64,000 nucleotides of DNA from Brevibacterium atlanticum (GCF_011617245.1 NZ_CP050152.1:1364001-1428000), one strand, 5' to 3'; positions 32,957 to 45,579 are shown, counted from the first letter of the stretch. Translations and numbers: made by a program. Notes: a model not told the origin generated them from the letters alone.

Positions 32957-35164
32957 TCAGCGGTGGAGATCGAAGCGATCGGCCTCGACGACCTTGCTCC
33001 AGGCCTTGACGAAGTCGGCGACGAACTTCTCGCCGGCATCATCGGAGCCGTAGACCTCGGCGATGGCCCGCAGTTCGGAGTTCGCACCGAAGAGCAGGTC
33101 GACGCGGCTGCCGGACCACAGCTTCTCGCCCTCGGGGGAGAAGCACTCGTAGACGTTTGCCGTCTCCGAGTCGCCGATCGGCTTCCAGACGTTGCCGAGC
33201 TCGAGGAGGTTGACGAAGAAGTCGTTCGTCAGTTCACCCGGACGGTTGGTGAACACGCCGAGGTCGGAGTCCTCGAAGTTCGCACCGAGCACGCGCAGAC
33301 CGCCGATGAGGACGGTCAGCTCCGGAGGAGTGAGACCGAGCAGGCTGGCCTTGTCGAGAAGCAGGTACTCGGCCTTGAGCGGCAGATCCTCGGTGAGGTA
33401 GTTGCGGAATCCGTCGTGTGTCGGCTCCAGGTAGTTGAATGACTCGACGTCGGTCTGCTCCTGGGTGGCGTCGCCGCGACCCGTGGACACGGGCACGGTG
33501 ATCGCGTGACCGGCGGCAGCCGCAGCGGTTTCGATGCCGACGGCACCGGCGATGGCGACGACATCGGCGAAGGAAGCACCGGTCGACTCGGCGATGCCCT
33601 CGAGCACCGGGAGCACCTCGGCGAGCTTGGCCGGCTCATTGGCCTCCCAGCTGCGCTGCGGCTCGAGGCGCAGGCGACCGCCGTTGACGCCGCCGCGCAT
33701 GTCGGAGACGCGATGCGAGGACGCAGCTGCCCAGGTGGTCGAGACCAGCTGGGAGACGGTGAGACCGGAATCCCGGACCGCGGCCTTCACAGCGGCGAGC
33801 TGTGCCTCGTCGAGCTGGGTGCCGGCCGGGACCGGATCCTGCCAGATGAGCTCCTCGTTCGGAACCTCGGGGCCGAGGTAGCGGGTGGACGGTCCCATGT
33901 CACGGTGGGTGAGTTTGAACCAGGCACGGGCGAAGGCGTCTTCGAAGGCCTTCTGATCGTCCTTGAACTTCCGGGAGATCTCTCCGTAGATCGGGTCGAA
34001 GCGCAGGGACAGGTCGGTGGTGAGCATGCGCGGCTCGCGGCGTTCGTCGCCCTGGGCCATCGGCACCATGTCGTCTCCGCCGCCGTCCTTCGGACGCCAC
34101 TGCAGGTGTCCGCCTTCGTTCTCGAAGACTTCCCACTCATAGGCGAAGAGGATGTGGAAGAACTCGTTGTCCCACCGGGTCGGGTGGTAGGTCCAGGTGA
34201 CCTCGATGCCCGAACCGATCGAGTCATTGCCCTGTCCGGTGCCGAAGTCGGACTTCCAGCCGAGTCCCTGCTCCTCAAGCGGTGCGGCCTCGGGATCGGC
34301 GCCCTTGTGCGATTCGGGTCCGGCTCCGTGGGTCTTGCCGAAGGTGTGTCCGCCGGCGATGAGGGCGACGGTCTCCTCGTCGTTCATCGCCATCCGGCCG
34401 AAGGTCTCGCGGATGTCGATCGCGGCCTTGAGCGGATCCGGCTCGCCCTCGGGACCCTCGGGGTTGACGTAGATGAGGCCCATGGTCGTTGCGGCCAGCG
34501 GCTTCTGCAGTTCGCGGTTGCCGACGTAGCGCTTGTCGGTGCCGAGCCATTCGGTCTCCGAGCCCCAGTACACGTCGTTGTCGGGCTCCCAGACGTCCTT
34601 GCGTCCGCCGGCGAAGCCGAAGGTCTTGAAGCCCATCGACTCGAGGGCGACGTTTCCGGCGAGGATGAAGAGGTCGGCCCAGGAGATCTTCTTGCCGTAC
34701 TTCTTCTTCACCGGCCACAGCAGACGGCGGGCCTTGTCGAGCGAGACGTTGTCCGGCCAGGAGTTCAGCGGAGCGAAGCGCTGCTGTCCTTCACCGCCGC
34801 CGCCGCGGCCGTCCTGCACGCGGTACGTGCCGGCCGAGTGCCAGGCCATGCGGATCATGAAGGGGCCGTAGTGCCCGAAATCCGCCGACCACCAGTCGGA
34901 GTTGGTCTTCTGCAGCTCTTCGATGTCGGCCTTGAGCTGGTAGTAGTCGAGGCTGTTGAATTCGGCGTCGTAGTCGAAGTCGGGATCCATGGGATCGCGC
35001 GCCGGCTGACCCTTCGCGAGGATCTTGAGGTTGAGACGGTTGGGCCACCACTGGGCGTTGGAATCGCCCTGGGTGGGGTTGACCAGGTTGTCCGAGTCCG
35101 AAGCCTGTGTCGGCTCCGAACTCGTGTGGACGACTGGGCAGCCGCCGGTGGTCGTGTCGGTCAT
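32957..35164 (-). CDS. katG: Catalase-peroxidase KatG
   Basis: 735 residues, full length. This bifunctional haem enzyme removes hydrogen peroxide and organic peroxides. The distal haem pocket is in [14 protein letters not shown] (Arg105, Trp108, His109). The Tyr of [13 protein letters not shown] and the Met of [12 protein letters not shown] would complete the Met-Tyr-Trp adduct, and the proximal His lies in [12 protein letters not shown]. The second, non-catalytic peroxidase domain fills the C-terminal half, with its usual [11 protein letters not shown] and [12 protein letters not shown] segments. The fur-family gene lies 120 bp upstream on the same strand, the furA-katG arrangement of actinobacteria, so regulation by that repressor is expected. 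Confidence 0.98.
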   Translation of the reverse strand: MTDTTTGGCPVVHTSSEPTQASDSDNLVNPTQGDSNAQWWPNRLNLKILAKGQPARDPMDPDFDYDAEFNSLDYYQLKADIEELQKTNSDWWSADFGHYGPFMIRMAWHSAGTYRVQDGRGGGGEGQQRFAPLNSWPDNVSLDKARRLLWPVKKKYGKKISWADLFILAGNVALESMGFKTFGFAGGRKDVWEPDNDVYWGSETEWLGTDKRYVGNRELQKPLAATTMGLIYVNPEGPEGEPDPLKAAIDIRETFGRMAMNDEETVALIAGGHTFGKTHGAGPESHKGADPEAAPLEEQGLGWKSDFGTGQGNDSIGSGIEVTWTYHPTRWDNEFFHILFAYEWEVFENEGGHLQWRPKDGGGDDMVPMAQGDERREPRMLTTDLSLRFDPIYGEISRKFKDDQKAFEDAFARAWFKLTHRDMGPSTRYLGPEVPNEELIWQDPVPAGTQLDEAQLAAVKAAVRDSGLTVSQLVSTTWAAASSHRVSDMRGGVNGGRLRLEPQRSWEANEPAKLAEVLPVLEGIAESTGASFADVVAIAGAVGIETAAAAAGHAITVPVSTGRGDATQEQTDVESFNYLEPTHDGFRNYLTEDLPLKAEYLLLDKASLLGLTPPELTVLIGGLRVLGANFEDSDLGVFTNRPGELTNDFFVNLLELGNVWKPIGDSETANVYECFSPEGEKLWSGSRVDLLFGANSELRAIAEVYGSDDAGEKFVADFVKAWSKVVEADRFDLHR

Positions 35165-35284
35165 CGTGTTCCTTTCACAGTCGGGTCGGCTTCAGCGACC
35201 CGTTTGACGACGAAGGCTGACCTCGCAGAGAGGACACAGGTGTCTCCCCGCGAGGAGAGGGATGGCATGAACGAAGCACTGGTC

Positions 35285-35761
35285 TCACACAGCCGAGGCA
35301 TGGCTGTCGGTGTCCGCTGCGGAACCGGAGTCCGCGCAGTCGGGGCACAGGCCCCAGAAGGTCACCTCGGCCGCCTCGACGCGGAAGCCGGCATCATGAG
35401 AGGGAACCAGACACGGTGCGTGTCCGACCGTGCAGTCGACATCGACGATGAGACCGCAGGACCGACACACGAGGTGGTGATGGTTGTCCCCGATTCGCCG
35501 CTCATATCGAGCCACCGAACCCGACGGCTGGATGCAGCGCAGCAGCCCGACCTCCGTGAGAGTGTGGAGCGAGTCGTAGACGGCCTGATGAGAGACCGTC
35601 GGCAGCGACACGCGGACGGAGCGGATGACGGACTCGGTGTCCGCGTGAGGATGATCCCGCACGGCCTCGAGCACGGCGACCCGCTGTTTCGTCACACGCA
35701 GAGAGGTCTGCCGCAGGGCTGCGGCAGGCTCCTCGACATGTCCATGATTCGTCCCGTTCAC
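35285..35761 (-). CDS. furA: Fur-family redox/metal-responsive repressor (FurA)
   Basis: 158 residues. The N-terminal winged helix (TSLRVTKQRVAVLEAVRDHP, then VSHQAVYDSLHTLTEVGLL) binds DNA. The C-terminal half has the Fur metal-binding features GDNHHHLVCRSCG and, near the end, a second Cys pair in WGLCPDC. In mycobacteria and streptomycetes the equivalent FurA represses its own promoter and katG and is relieved by peroxide. Gene order here (furA then katG) fits. A candidate operator dyad lies just upstream at 35784-35796. Confidence 0.94.
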   Translation of the reverse strand: MNGTNHGHVEEPAAALRQTSLRVTKQRVAVLEAVRDHPHADTESVIRSVRVSLPTVSHQAVYDSLHTLTEVGLLRCIQPSGSVARYERRIGDNHHHLVCRSCGLIVDVDCTVGHAPCLVPSHDAGFRVEAAEVTFWGLCPDCADSGSAADTDSHASAV

Positions 35762-35783
35762 ACCATAAGGATGCCTGCTTCTT

Positions 35784-35796
35784 TTGAATCAGTCAA
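35784..35796 (-). promoter_or_regulatory. Candidate FurA operator/promoter
   Basis: TTGACTGATTCAA on the minus strand is a TTGA-N5-TCAA dyad in an AT-rich island, 23-35 bp upstream of the furA start. It also provides a TTGACT -35-like hexamer. Location and AT content fit the autoregulatory site of furA-katG operons; binding is inferred. Confidence 0.45.
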
Positions 35797-35956
35797 GGAA
35801 AGCGTGATGACGTCCGCTGAGGTGGCCCCGGGTGTGAGAATGTCCGCCGAGGTGATCGCCGAGGCGAAGACCTTCACGACCCGGGAGTGTGGACGTGCGA
35901 TCGGTTGTGCGCGTGGGGGAGCGCGGTCGATGGGGTAGGGTGGTTCGTCGACGATT

Positions 35957-35986
35957 TTGACCAGACGCGCGGAAGAGAGATATTCT
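35957..35986 (+). promoter_or_regulatory. Promoter of the rpsL-rpsG-fusA-tuf operon
   Basis: TTGACC (35957-35962) and TATTCT (35981-35986) with 18-bp spacing give the cleanest housekeeping-type promoter in the window. Transcription from it would give an rpsL leader of nearly 290 nt. The rest of the 518-bp gap between furA and rpsL holds no supportable gene. Confidence 0.65.
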
Positions 35987-36279
35987 GTTAAGCGACTGAT
36001 TGTGTTATCTGCGTCGTCGGATGATCCTGCCGAGCGATCTGTGAGGCTCGGGCCCCTTGTGAGAATTCGATGATGCAGGCCGCCGGGAAATCGACTCTGT
36101 CGGGACGTGTCTGCGCGACACACCCGAGCGCAGGGTACGAATGACCGCGTGGTTACTGGCATCGGGAGCCGAGCTTCACCTGATGTTCAGTCGGATATGT
36201 CCCACGGTTCACAGACATGACTGCGGTCGTGGCCGGAATTGGGAATTAGGTCTATCGAGAAGCAAATGGAGAACGCTTA

Positions 36280-36654
36280 GTGCCGACAATCCAGCAGCTC
36301 GTCCGCAAGGGACGGCATGTGAAATCAGCAGGATCCGACGCTCCTGCCCTCAAGGGCAGCCCGCAGCGTCGGGGAGTGTGCACCCGTGTGTACACCACTA
36401 CCCCCAAGAAGCCGAACTCGGCTCTTCGCAAGGTCGCTCGTGTCAAGCTTTCGAGCCAGATCGAGGTGACCGCCTACATCCCGGGCGAGGGACACAACCT
36501 GCAGGAGCACTCGATCGTGCTCGTGCGCGGTGGCCGCGTCAAGGATCTGCCCGGTGTTCGCTACCGGATCGTTCGCGGTTCGCTCGACACCCAGGGTGTC
36601 AAGGGCCGTCAGCAGGCCCGCAGCAAGTACGGTGCGAAGAGGGAGAAGAAGTAA
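36280..36654 (+). CDS. rpsL: 30S ribosomal protein S12
   Basis: 124 residues from GTG 36280. S12 (uS12) sits at the decoding centre and controls accuracy. The streptomycin-related segments [12 protein letters not shown] and [15 protein letters not shown] are wild type, including both lysines of the first motif's KKP. The C-terminal KYGAKREKK is usual. The stop overlaps the rpsG start by one base (TAATG), so translation is coupled. Confidence 0.98.
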   Translation: MPTIQQLVRKGRHVKSAGSDAPALKGSPQRRGVCTRVYTTTPKKPNSALRKVARVKLSSQIEVTAYIPGEGHNLQEHSIVLVRGGRVKDLPGVRYRIVRGSLDTQGVKGRQQARSKYGAKREKK

Positions 36655-37124
36655 TGCCACGCAAAGGTCCTGCACCCAAGCGACCGATCGTCGTTGACCC
36701 GGTCTTCAGCTCACCGCTCGTCACGCAGCTGATCAACAAGATCCTGCTCGACGGCAAGCGCTCGACCGCAGAGCGGATCGTCTACGGTGCCCTCGAAGGC
36801 ACCCGCGAGAAGAACGGCAACGACCCCGTTGTCAACCTGAAGAAGGCTCTCGACAACATCCGTCCGTCCCTCGAGGTCCGCTCCCGCCGCGTCGGCGGAG
36901 CGACCTACCAGGTGCCGGTGGATGTTCGCCCGACTCGTTCGACCACCCTGGCCCTCCGCTGGCTGGTGGGCTACGCCCGTCAGCGTCGCGAGAAGACCAT
37001 GACCGAACGACTCATGAATGAGATCCTCGATGCCGGCAACGGCCTCGGCGCCGCAGTCAAGCGCCGCGAGGACACTCACAAGATGGCCGAGTCCAACAAG
37101 GCCTTCGCCCACTACCGCTGGTAA
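36654..37124 (+). CDS. rpsG: 30S ribosomal protein S7
   Basis: 156 residues from ATG 36654. S7 (uS7) nucleates assembly of the 30S head. It begins [19 protein letters not shown] and contains the [19 protein letters not shown] helix, [20 protein letters not shown] beta hairpin and the C-terminal NKAFAHYRW. It is followed by fusA after 99 bp. Confidence 0.98.
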   Translation: MPRKGPAPKRPIVVDPVFSSPLVTQLINKILLDGKRSTAERIVYGALEGTREKNGNDPVVNLKKALDNIRPSLEVRSRRVGGATYQVPVDVRPTRSTTLALRWLVGYARQRREKTMTERLMNEILDAGNGLGAAVKRREDTHKMAESNKAFAHYRW

Positions 37125-37223
37125 TCGCCTTCCCTGCTGTTCGGCCGGCGGACATCCTCCGCGGCATCTGCCGGCCGATAAGCTCGGGGGAGTCGAGCAA
37201 ATCATCGAAGAGAGAGAGACACC

Positions 37224-39329
37224 GTGGCACTTGACGTGCTCACCGACCTGAACAAGGTCCGCAACATCGGCATCATGGCCCACATCGATGCCGGTAAGAC
37301 CACTACGACCGAACGCATCCTCTTCTACACAGGTGTGAACTACAAGATGGGCGAGACCCACGACGGCGCCGGCACGATGGACTGGATGGATCAGGAGAAG
37401 GAACGCGGCATCACGATCACGTCGGCCGCGACGACCTGCTACTGGCACGACAACCAGATCAACATCATCGACACCCCCGGCCACGTCGACTTCACCGTCG
37501 AGGTCGAGCGCTCGCTGCGCGTCCTCGACGGCGCCGTCGCAGTGTTCGACGGCAAGGAGGGCGTGGAGCCGCAGTCGGAGACGGTCTGGCGTCAGGCCGA
37601 CAAGTACGACGTCCCGCGCGTGTGCTTCGTCAACAAGATGGACAAGCTCGGTGCTGACTTCTACTTCACCGTGCAGACCATCAAGGACCGCCTCGGTGCC
37701 AAGCCGCTGGTCATCCAGCTGCCGATCGGCGCCGAGAGCGAATTCGCCGGTGTCGTCGACCTGCTGAAGATGAAGGCCTACACCTGGCCCGACGAGTCGA
37801 AGATGGGTCAGGACATGACCGAGGTCGAGATCCCCGCGGATCTGCAGGCCAAGGCCGAAGAGTACCGTGCGCAGCTCGTCGAAGACGTCGCCGAGAGCAC
37901 GGAAGCGCTCATGGAGAAGTACCTCGACGGCGAAGAGCTCACGGTGGACGAGATCAAGGCGGGCATCCGCGAACTCGTCATCAACTCCGAGGCCTTCCCG
38001 GTCATGTGCGGTTCCGCATACAAGAACAAGGGCGTCCAGCCCATGCTCGACGCGGTCATCGACTACCTGCCCTCGCCGCTCGACGTTCCCCCGATGATCG
38101 GGCACAACCCGAGCAACGAGGAAGAGGAGCTCACCCGCAAGCCTGCGAAGGACGAGCCGTTCTCGGCTCTCGCGTTCAAGGTCGCATCGCACCCGTTCTT
38201 CGGTGCGCTCACCTACGTGCGCGTCTACTCCGGCCAGGTCAAGTCCGGTGAGCAGGTGCTCAACACCACCTCGGGCAAGAAGGAACGCGTCGGCAAGCTC
38301 TTCCAGATGCACTCCAACAAGGAGAACCCTGTGGAAGAGGCCTTCGCCGGCCACATCTACGCCTTCATCGGTCTCAAGGACACCACCACCGGTGACACCC
38401 TCTGCGATCCTGCGAACCCGATCGCCCTCGAGTCGATGACCTTCCCGGAGCCTGTCATCTCCGTGGCCATCGAGCCGAAGACGAAGAGCGACCAGGAGAA
38501 GCTGTCCTCGGCCATCCAGAAGTTCGTCAAGGAAGACCCGACCTACCAGGTCGAGCTCGACGCGGAGACCGGCCAGACCGTCATCCGCGGCATGGGCGAA
38601 CTCCACCTCGACATCCTCGTCGACCGCATGCGTCGCGAGTTCAAGGTCGAGGCCAACGTGGGCAAGCCGCAGGTCGCCTACCGCGAGACCATTCGCCGCA
38701 CTGTCGAGAAGTACGACTACACCCACAAGAAGCAGACGGGTGGATCGGGACAGTTCGCGAAGGTCCAGGTCACCTTCGAACCGCTCGAGGTCGAAGGCGA
38801 TACGATTTATGAGTTCGAGAATGCCATCACCGGCGGACGCGTTCCGCGCGAGTACATTCCGAGCGTCGATGACGGCATCCAGGACGCCATGCAGCTCGGT
38901 GTCCTCGCCGGTTACCCGCTGGTCGGCATCAAGGCCACACTGGTCGACGGTGCCTACCACGATGTCGACTCTTCGGAGATGGCATTCAAGATCGCCGGAT
39001 CGATGGTCCTCAAGGAGGCCGTCAGGAAGGCGAACCCGGTTCTTCTCGAACCGGTCATGGACGTCGAGGTGCGCACCCCTGAGGAATACATGGGTGACGT
39101 CATCGGCGACCTGAATTCCCGGCGTGGCCAGATTCAGTCGATGGACGATGCTTCCGGTGTGAAGGTCGTCAAGGCTGTGGTCCCGCTGTCGGAGATGTTC
39201 GGTTACATCGGTGATCTGCGGTCGAAGACCCAGGGCCGTGCGGTGTACTCGATGACTTTCTCCAGCTATGCGGAGGTCCCGAAGGCTGTTGCCGAGGAGA
39301 TCATCCAGAAGGTGCGCGGCGGAGAGTAA
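37224..39329 (+). CDS. fusA: Elongation factor G
   Basis: 701 residues from GTG 37224 preceded by AGAGAGAG. This is the translocase GTPase. The GTPase motifs are G1 [12 protein letters not shown], the switch [10 protein letters not shown]3 DTPGHVDF and G4 NKMDKLG. Domains II to V follow in order, with [19 protein letters not shown] in domain III, and [16 protein letters not shown] and [11 protein letters not shown] in domain IV. Single EF-G of usual length. It lies 116 bp before tuf. Confidence 0.98.
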   Translation: MALDVLTDLNKVRNIGIMAHIDAGKTTTTERILFYTGVNYKMGETHDGAGTMDWMDQEKERGITITSAATTCYWHDNQINIIDTPGHVDFTVEVERSLRVLDGAVAVFDGKEGVEPQSETVWRQADKYDVPRVCFVNKMDKLGADFYFTVQTIKDRLGAKPLVIQLPIGAESEFAGVVDLLKMKAYTWPDESKMGQDMTEVEIPADLQAKAEEYRAQLVEDVAESTEALMEKYLDGEELTVDEIKAGIRELVINSEAFPVMCGSAYKNKGVQPMLDAVIDYLPSPLDVPPMIGHNPSNEEEELTRKPAKDEPFSALAFKVASHPFFGALTYVRVYSGQVKSGEQVLNTTSGKKERVGKLFQMHSNKENPVEEAFAGHIYAFIGLKDTTTGDTLCDPANPIALESMTFPEPVISVAIEPKTKSDQEKLSSAIQKFVKEDPTYQVELDAETGQTVIRGMGELHLDILVDRMRREFKVEANVGKPQVAYRETIRRTVEKYDYTHKKQTGGSGQFAKVQVTFEPLEVEGDTIYEFENAITGGRVPREYIPSVDDGIQDAMQLGVLAGYPLVGIKATLVDGAYHDVDSSEMAFKIAGSMVLKEAVRKANPVLLEPVMDVEVRTPEEYMGDVIGDLNSRRGQIQSMDDASGVKVVKAVVPLSEMFGYIGDLRSKTQGRAVYSMTFSSYAEVPKAVAEEIIQKVRGGE

Positions 39330-39445
39330 TCTCCGGAATCCGGTCGCCCCGGTGATCAAGAACATGTTCACCGGAATGAAAGATAACCAACAGAAGGTCT
39401 AAGATATGTACCGCATATCTTTTGACAACCACGAGGAGGAACCCA

Positions 39446-40639
<1,194 letters not shown>

Positions 40640-40660
40640 TCTGACTCACTGAGTACCAGA

Positions 40661-40700
40661 GCCGAGGGCCGCAATCCTTTCGAGGGTTGCGGCCCTCGGT
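40661..40700 (+). terminator. Hairpin terminator after tuf
   Basis: CCGAGGGCCGCAATCC (40662-40677) pairs with GGGTTGCGGCCCTCGG (40684-40699), one G-T pair, loop TTTCGA, followed by TCTGTTTGG. It closes the str operon. Confidence 0.85.
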
Positions 40701-41218
40701 CTGTTTGGAAGCATTGCGCAGGCTGTACTTGCGCCCTCCGGCAGCAGATGCGCGCTACTGCATGTCGGAAGTGCACGCGTGGCAGCACGCGGGCCTTTCC
40801 AATAGACGGTGACATTCGAAGCAGTGGAAGGGCGCTGCGCGATGACCGGGGGAGTGACGCCTGTGCGTTGCCCTGAGAGATCGCTCACAAGCCTGCACCC
40901 CGGAATTGCGCGGGTGAAGTGCTATGTGACAAGATAGTGAGGTTGCGTTTTGGGCGTTGACCCCTGCACTGCGGTAGCGATACCGCGAACAGCCCGGAAC
41001 ACTATCGGATCGATGAATCTGCATCAAGCGGGTTCGGACCGAGCAGCCAATGAGTAGAAGCGCCGTCGGCGTTCAGGCGAGAAGTGAGAATTTCTCCGCC
41101 AGGATCAGTCGACACGCCCGACCTCGGGGGTCGGTCATGGTCAGCCGGCACAGACCGCAGACATCCCAGATGCTCTGCAGGTTGATGGCCGGAAGTTACT
41201 GAAGAAAGAGACGACGCC
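40701..41218 (+). other. Gene-free region upstream of the S10 operon
   Basis: No supportable gene is present in these ~520 bp. It must hold the S10-operon promoter. A weak candidate is TTGCGC at about 40906 with AT-richer sequence GACAAGATAGTG some 19 bp later, giving a leader near 280 nt, but this is not convincing. Confidence 0.4.
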
Positions 41219-41527
41219 ATGGCGGGACAGAAGATCCGCATCCGGCTCAAGTCGTACGACCACGCTGTGATCGACAGTGCCGCACGCAAGATCGTGGACA
41301 CCGTCACTCGCGCAGGTGCGACTGTTGTGGGCCCCGTGCCGTTGCCGACGGAGAAGAACGTGTACTGCGTCATCCGTTCGCCGCACAAGTACAAGGACAG
41401 CCGTGAGCATTTCGAAATGCGCACGCACAAGCGTCTGATCGACATCGTCGATCCGACGCCGAAGGCCGTCGATTCGCTCATGCGTCTCGACCTCGCTGAC
41501 GACGTCAACATCGAGATCAAGCTCTAA
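41219..41527 (+). CDS. rpsJ: 30S ribosomal protein S10
   Basis: 102 residues. S10 (uS10, NusE) has a double role in the 30S head and in transcription antitermination with NusB and NusG. It begins [20 protein letters not shown] and contains [20 protein letters not shown] and [16 protein letters not shown]. It is the first gene of the S10 cluster; rplC follows after 11 bp. Confidence 0.98.
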   Translation: MAGQKIRIRLKSYDHAVIDSAARKIVDTVTRAGATVVGPVPLPTEKNVYCVIRSPHKYKDSREHFEMRTHKRLIDIVDPTPKAVDSLMRLDLADDVNIEIKL

Positions 41528-41538
41528 GGGAGGCAGCA

Positions 41539-42213
41539 ATGGCGAACACTCGTTCATCCGCTCTCCCGACCACCCGCAAGGTCAAGGGCCTTCTGGGAAC
41601 CAAGCTGGGCATGACCCAGGTCTGGGATGAGCAGAACAACCTCGTGCCGGTGACCGTTGTGGCCACCGGAAACAACGTCGTCACGCAGATCCGCAACGAG
41701 GAAACCGATGGTTACCCCGCTGTGCAGATCGCGTTCGGCGAGATCGATCCGCGTAAGGTCAACAAGCCGACCGCAGGCCACTTCGAGAAGGCCGGCGTGA
41801 CCCCGCGTCGCCACCTCGTCGAGCTGCGCACTGCAGACGCTGCTGACTACGCGCTCGGCCAGGAACTCGGAGTCGACACGTTCGACGCCGGAATCAAGGT
41901 CGATGTGACCGCGAAGACCAAGGGCAAGGGAACCGCCGGTGTCATGAAGCGTCACGGCTTCTCCGGTGTCGGTGCCTCCCACGGTCAGCACCGCAATCAC
42001 CGCAAGCCAGGGTCGATCGGCGGAGCCGCGACCCCGGGCCGCGTGTTCAAGGGTATGCGCATGGCGGGCCGTATGGGCGCTGTCAAGCACACGACCCAGA
42101 ACCTCACGATCCACGCCGTGGACAGCGAGAACAACTTCCTGCTCATCAAGGGCGCCGTTCCCGGCCCCAAGGGTGGAGTCGTCCTCGTTCGCTCGGCCGT
42201 GAAGGAGGCCTGA
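41539..42213 (+). CDS. rplC: 50S ribosomal protein L3
   Basis: 224 residues with GGGAGG upstream. L3 (uL3) is an early-assembly protein reaching the peptidyl transferase centre. It has a slightly longer N-terminus (about 10 residues) than the minimal family form, then [20 protein letters not shown], the central loop [20 protein letters not shown], and [16 protein letters not shown]. rplD begins 5 bp after the stop. Confidence 0.98.
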   Translation: MANTRSSALPTTRKVKGLLGTKLGMTQVWDEQNNLVPVTVVATGNNVVTQIRNEETDGYPAVQIAFGEIDPRKVNKPTAGHFEKAGVTPRRHLVELRTADAADYALGQELGVDTFDAGIKVDVTAKTKGKGTAGVMKRHGFSGVGASHGQHRNHRKPGSIGGAATPGRVFKGMRMAGRMGAVKHTTQNLTIHAVDSENNFLLIKGAVPGPKGGVVLVRSAVKEA

Positions 42214-42218
42214 ACGAA

Positions 42219-42872
42219 ATGACTGATGTCAAGACAGTCGACGTCATCGACGCCGCCGGTGCCAAGGCCGGATCCGTTGACCTGCCCGCCGAGATCTTCG
42301 GCGTGCCAGCCAACGTGCCGCTGATCCACCAGGTCGTCGTTGCGCAGCTGGCTGCGGCCCGTCAGGGTACGCACAAGACGAAGACCCGCTCCGAGGTTCG
42401 CGGCGGCGGTCGCAAGCCCTACCGCCAGAAGGGAACCGGCAACGCCCGTCAGGGTTCGATCCGCGCTCCCCAGTACAACGGCGGCGGAATCGTGCACGGA
42501 CCGGTCCCGCGCGACTACTCGCAGCGGACCCCCAAGAAGATGAAGGCCGCTGCTCTGCGCGGTGCTCTGTCTGATCGTGCACGCCTGGATCAGGTCTTCG
42601 TGATGAAGAACCTGGTCACCGGCGATACGCCGTCGACCAAGCAGGCGAAGGCCGCACTGGCCGGCCTGTCCGACCGCAAGAACACCCTCGTGGTGCTCGA
42701 CCGTGACGACGAGCTCACCTACCTGAGCGTGCGCAACCTGCCCCACGTCCACGTGCTCACCTCCGATCAGCTCAACACCTACGATGTGCTGCTCGCCGAT
42801 GACATCGTGTTCACCGAGGCAGCTCTGCAGTCGTTCCTGAGCGGCAACCGCAAATCGGAGGACGCATCATGA
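42219..42872 (+). CDS. rplD: 50S ribosomal protein L4
   Basis: 217 residues. L4 (uL4) lines the exit tunnel with its extended loop, here the basic [20 protein letters not shown] and [19 protein letters not shown] segment, where macrolide-resistance changes occur in other species. In E. coli L4 also represses the S10 operon; whether that holds here is unknown. It overlaps rplW by 4 bp (ATGA). Confidence 0.98.
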   Translation: MTDVKTVDVIDAAGAKAGSVDLPAEIFGVPANVPLIHQVVVAQLAAARQGTHKTKTRSEVRGGGRKPYRQKGTGNARQGSIRAPQYNGGGIVHGPVPRDYSQRTPKKMKAAALRGALSDRARLDQVFVMKNLVTGDTPSTKQAKAALAGLSDRKNTLVVLDRDDELTYLSVRNLPHVHVLTSDQLNTYDVLLADDIVFTEAALQSFLSGNRKSEDAS

Positions 42873-43168
42873 GTCTGAACTTCAAGGACCCGCGCGACAT
42901 CATCGTCGCTCCGGTCGTCTCGGAGAAGACCTACAGCCTGATGGACGAGGGCAAGTACACCTTCATCGTCGATCAGAACTCGAACAAAACCGAGATCAAG
43001 CACGCCATTGAATCGATCTTCGATGTGCAGGTCGCCAAGGTCAACACCCTGAACCGTCAGGGCAAGCGCCGCCGCACCCGCACCGGTTGGGGAAAGCGCA
43101 AGGACACCAAGCGTGCCATTGTCGCCCTCAAGGACGGATCGATCGACATCTTCGGTGGATCGCTCTAA
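42869..43168 (+). CDS. rplW: 50S ribosomal protein L23
   Basis: 99 residues. L23 (uL23) borders the tunnel exit and docks trigger factor and SRP. It contains [39 protein letters not shown] and the [20 protein letters not shown] loop. Coupled to rplD; rplB follows after 30 bp. Confidence 0.97.
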   Translation: MSLNFKDPRDIIVAPVVSEKTYSLMDEGKYTFIVDQNSNKTEIKHAIESIFDVQVAKVNTLNRQGKRRRTRTGWGKRKDTKRAIVALKDGSIDIFGGSL

Positions 43169-43198
43169 GCGATCCTTCGTCAAAGAAGGAAAAGACTC

Positions 43199-44035
43199 AT
43201 GGGAATCCGTAAGCACAAGCCGACGACTCCGGGCCGCCGTGGCTCGTCGGTCGCCGACTTCGTCGAAGTGACCCGGTCTACACCGGAGAAGTCGCTTCTG
43301 CGTCCGCTGCCCAAGCGCGGCGGCCGCAACAGTCAGGGACGCGTGACCACTCGCCACCAGGGCGGCGGTCATAAGCGTCAGTACCGTGTCATCGACTTCC
43401 GCCGCCATGACAAGGATGGCGTTCCGGCGAAGGTCGCACACATCGAATACGACCCGAACCGTACGGCTCGCATCGCTCTGCTGCACTACGCAGACGGAGA
43501 GAAGCGCTACATCATCGCCCCGCACAACCTCAAGCAGGGTGCGCAGGTCGAGGCCGGCCCGGGTGCAGACATCAAGCCGGGCAACAACCTTGCCCTGCGC
43601 AACATCCCAGTCGGTACCGTTGTGCACGCTGTCGAGATGCGTCCCGGCGGCGGTGCCAAGATCGCGCGCTCCGCCGGTTCCTCCGTGCAGCTGGTGGCCA
43701 AGTACGGTCGGTTCGCGCAGCTGCGGATGCCTTCGGGCGAAATCCGCAACGTCGACGCGCGCTGCCGTGCGACCGTCGGTGAGGTCGGCAATGCCGAGCA
43801 GTCGAACATCAGCTGGGGCAAGGCAGGCCGTATGCGTTGGAAGGGCAAGCGCCCGACCGTCCGCGGTGTCGTGATGAACCCGATCGACCACCCGCACGGC
43901 GGTGGCGAGGGCCGTACTTCGGGTGGTCGTCACCCGGTCAGCCCGTGGGGTCAGCCAGAGGGCCGCACACGCCGGCCGAACAAAGAGAGCGACAAGTACA
44001 TCGTGCGCCGTCGCCGGACCGGCAAGAAGCGCTGA
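43199..44035 (+). CDS. rplB: 50S ribosomal protein L2
   Basis: 278 residues with AAGGAAAAG upstream. L2 (uL2) is required for subunit association and supports the peptidyl transferase centre. It includes [19 protein letters not shown], the two SH3-like cores, and the C-terminal [20 protein letters not shown] with the conserved histidine of the HPHGGG motif. rpsS follows after 15 bp. Confidence 0.98.
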   Translation: MGIRKHKPTTPGRRGSSVADFVEVTRSTPEKSLLRPLPKRGGRNSQGRVTTRHQGGGHKRQYRVIDFRRHDKDGVPAKVAHIEYDPNRTARIALLHYADGEKRYIIAPHNLKQGAQVEAGPGADIKPGNNLALRNIPVGTVVHAVEMRPGGGAKIARSAGSSVQLVAKYGRFAQLRMPSGEIRNVDARCRATVGEVGNAEQSNISWGKAGRMRWKGKRPTVRGVVMNPIDHPHGGGEGRTSGGRHPVSPWGQPEGRTRRPNKESDKYIVRRRRTGKKR

Positions 44036-44050
44036 TTGGAGTACTGACTT

Positions 44051-44332
44051 ATGCCTCGTAGCCTCAAAAAGGGTCCTTTCGTCGACGAACACCTCTACCA
44101 GAAGGTGGCTCGTCAGAACGAGAAGAACACCAAAAATGTCATCAAAACCTGGTCTCGTCGCTCGATGATCATCCCGGACTTCCTGGGACACACCATCGCA
44201 GTACATGACGGACGCAAGCATGTCCCCGTCTTCATCACTGAGTCGATGGTCGGACACAAGCTCGGCGAGTTCGCACCGACACGGACGTTCCGTGGCCACG
44301 AAAAGGACGATCGCAAGGGTCGCCGCCGCTGA
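44051..44332 (+). CDS. rpsS: 30S ribosomal protein S19
   Basis: 93 residues. S19 (uS19) in the 30S head contacts S13 and A-site tRNA. It begins [18 protein letters not shown] and contains [20 protein letters not shown] and [18 protein letters not shown]. Followed by rplV after 42 bp. Confidence 0.98.
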   Translation: MPRSLKKGPFVDEHLYQKVARQNEKNTKNVIKTWSRRSMIIPDFLGHTIAVHDGRKHVPVFITESMVGHKLGEFAPTRTFRGHEKDDRKGRRR

Positions 44333-44374
44333 GGCGGGGCACTCTTTCGATCCTAGATAAGAGAGAAGGAAGCG

Positions 44375-44761
44375 ATGGAAGCCAAGGCTAAGGCGCGTTA
44401 CCTGCGCGTTACGCCTCGCAAGGCTCGGCGCGTCGTCGACCTCATTCGTGGTCAGCAGGCGACCGAAGCACTTGCAGTGTTGAAGTTTGCAGAACAGTCG
44501 GCATCAGATCCGATTTACAAGCTCGTGGCCTCCGGCATCGCCAATGCGCGTGTCCGGGCCGACGAGGAAGGCGTTGCGTTCGACGAGAACGAACTGGTCA
44601 TCTCCGAAGCCTTCGTGGATGAGGGGCCGACCATGAAGCGGTTCCGTCCGCGTGCCCAGGGTCGTGCGTTTCGCATTGAGAAGCGCACCAGCCACGTGAC
44701 CGTGGTCCTGGCCAGCGGTGACGACCTGCCTCAGCGTAAGAGCCGGAAGGGGAACCGCTAA
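44375..44761 (+). CDS. rplV: 50S ribosomal protein L22
   Basis: 128 residues. L22 (uL22) contributes the second tunnel-constriction loop, here [20 protein letters not shown]. The N-terminus [20 protein letters not shown] is typical. The stop shares one base with the rpsC start (TAATG). Confidence 0.97.
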   Translation: MEAKAKARYLRVTPRKARRVVDLIRGQQATEALAVLKFAEQSASDPIYKLVASGIANARVRADEEGVAFDENELVISEAFVDEGPTMKRFRPRAQGRAFRIEKRTSHVTVVLASGDDLPQRKSRKGNR

Positions 44762-45576
44762 TGGGCCAGAAGATCAATCCGAACGGATTCCGACTCGGAA
44801 TCACCACGGATCACAAGTCGAAGTGGTTCGCTGACTCGACCAAGCCGGGGCAGCGCTACAAGGACTACGTGCTCGAAGATGTCAAGATCCGCCAGATGAT
44901 GAACACCGGCCTCGAGCGGGCCGGCATCTCGAAGGTCAACATCGAGCGCACGCGTGACCGTGTCCGCGTCGACATCCACACCGCACGTCCGGGCATCGTC
45001 ATCGGACGTCGCGGAGCCGAAGCCGATCGCATCCGCGGTCAGCTCGAGAAGCTCACCGGCAAGCAGATTCAGCTCAACATCCTTGAGGTGAAGAACCCTG
45101 AGGTCGACGCACAGCTCGTCGCGCAGGGTGTTGCCGAGCAGCTCGCCAGCCGCGTGGCCTTCCGCCGCGCGATGCGCAAGGCGATCCAGAGCGCTCAGCG
45201 TGCAGGTGCCAAGGGCATCCGCGTGCAGTGCTCGGGCCGCCTCGGCGGTGCTGAGATGAGCCGTTCCGAGTTCTATCGCGAAGGACGTGTGCCCCTGCAC
45301 ACCCTGCGTGCGAACATCGATTTCGGTTTCCACGAAGCCCACACCACCTTCGGACGCATCGGCGTCAAGGTGTGGATCTACAAGGGCGACCTGACCGACA
45401 AGGAGCTTGCCGCCGAGCAGGCCAAGGCTCCTGCTGCTCGTGGCCCTCGTGGCCGTGGGCGCGGTCGTGGCGGCCGCGGACGTGGTCAGGAAGGCGCTCC
45501 GCGCCGCGGCGACCAGGCCCGTACCACAGAGAACAACGCCGAAGCCCCCGCGGCTGAGGCCGGATCGGAGGGCTGA
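44761..45576 (+). CDS. rpsC: 30S ribosomal protein S3 with Arg-Gly-rich C-terminal tail
   Basis: 271 residues. S3 (uS3) forms the mRNA entry site with S4 and S5 and takes part in mRNA unwinding. The KH domain (about 40-110, with [15 protein letters not shown]) and C-terminal domain ([28 protein letters not shown]) are complete by about residue 215. The remaining ~50 residues are an extra tail that starts with Arg-Gly repeats ([16 protein letters not shown]) and ends in an acidic Ala/Glu stretch. Similar but variable tails occur on actinobacterial S3; S5 in this window has an Arg-Gly-rich N-terminus as well. Confidence 0.98.
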   Translation: MGQKINPNGFRLGITTDHKSKWFADSTKPGQRYKDYVLEDVKIRQMMNTGLERAGISKVNIERTRDRVRVDIHTARPGIVIGRRGAEADRIRGQLEKLTGKQIQLNILEVKNPEVDAQLVAQGVAEQLASRVAFRRAMRKAIQSAQRAGAKGIRVQCSGRLGGAEMSRSEFYREGRVPLHTLRANIDFGFHEAHTTFGRIGVKVWIYKGDLTDKELAAEQAKAPAARGPRGRGRGRGGRGRGQEGAPRRGDQARTTENNAEAPAAEAGSEG

Positions 45577-45579
45577 GAC

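Noticed and set aside
33506..35938. A ~810-codon plus-strand frame opposite katG and furA
   Set aside because: Both minus-strand genes are full-length known proteins; the opposite frame resembles nothing and crosses both.
36711..39371. A ~890-codon minus-strand frame opposite rpsG and fusA
   Set aside because: Antisense shadow across two certain genes.
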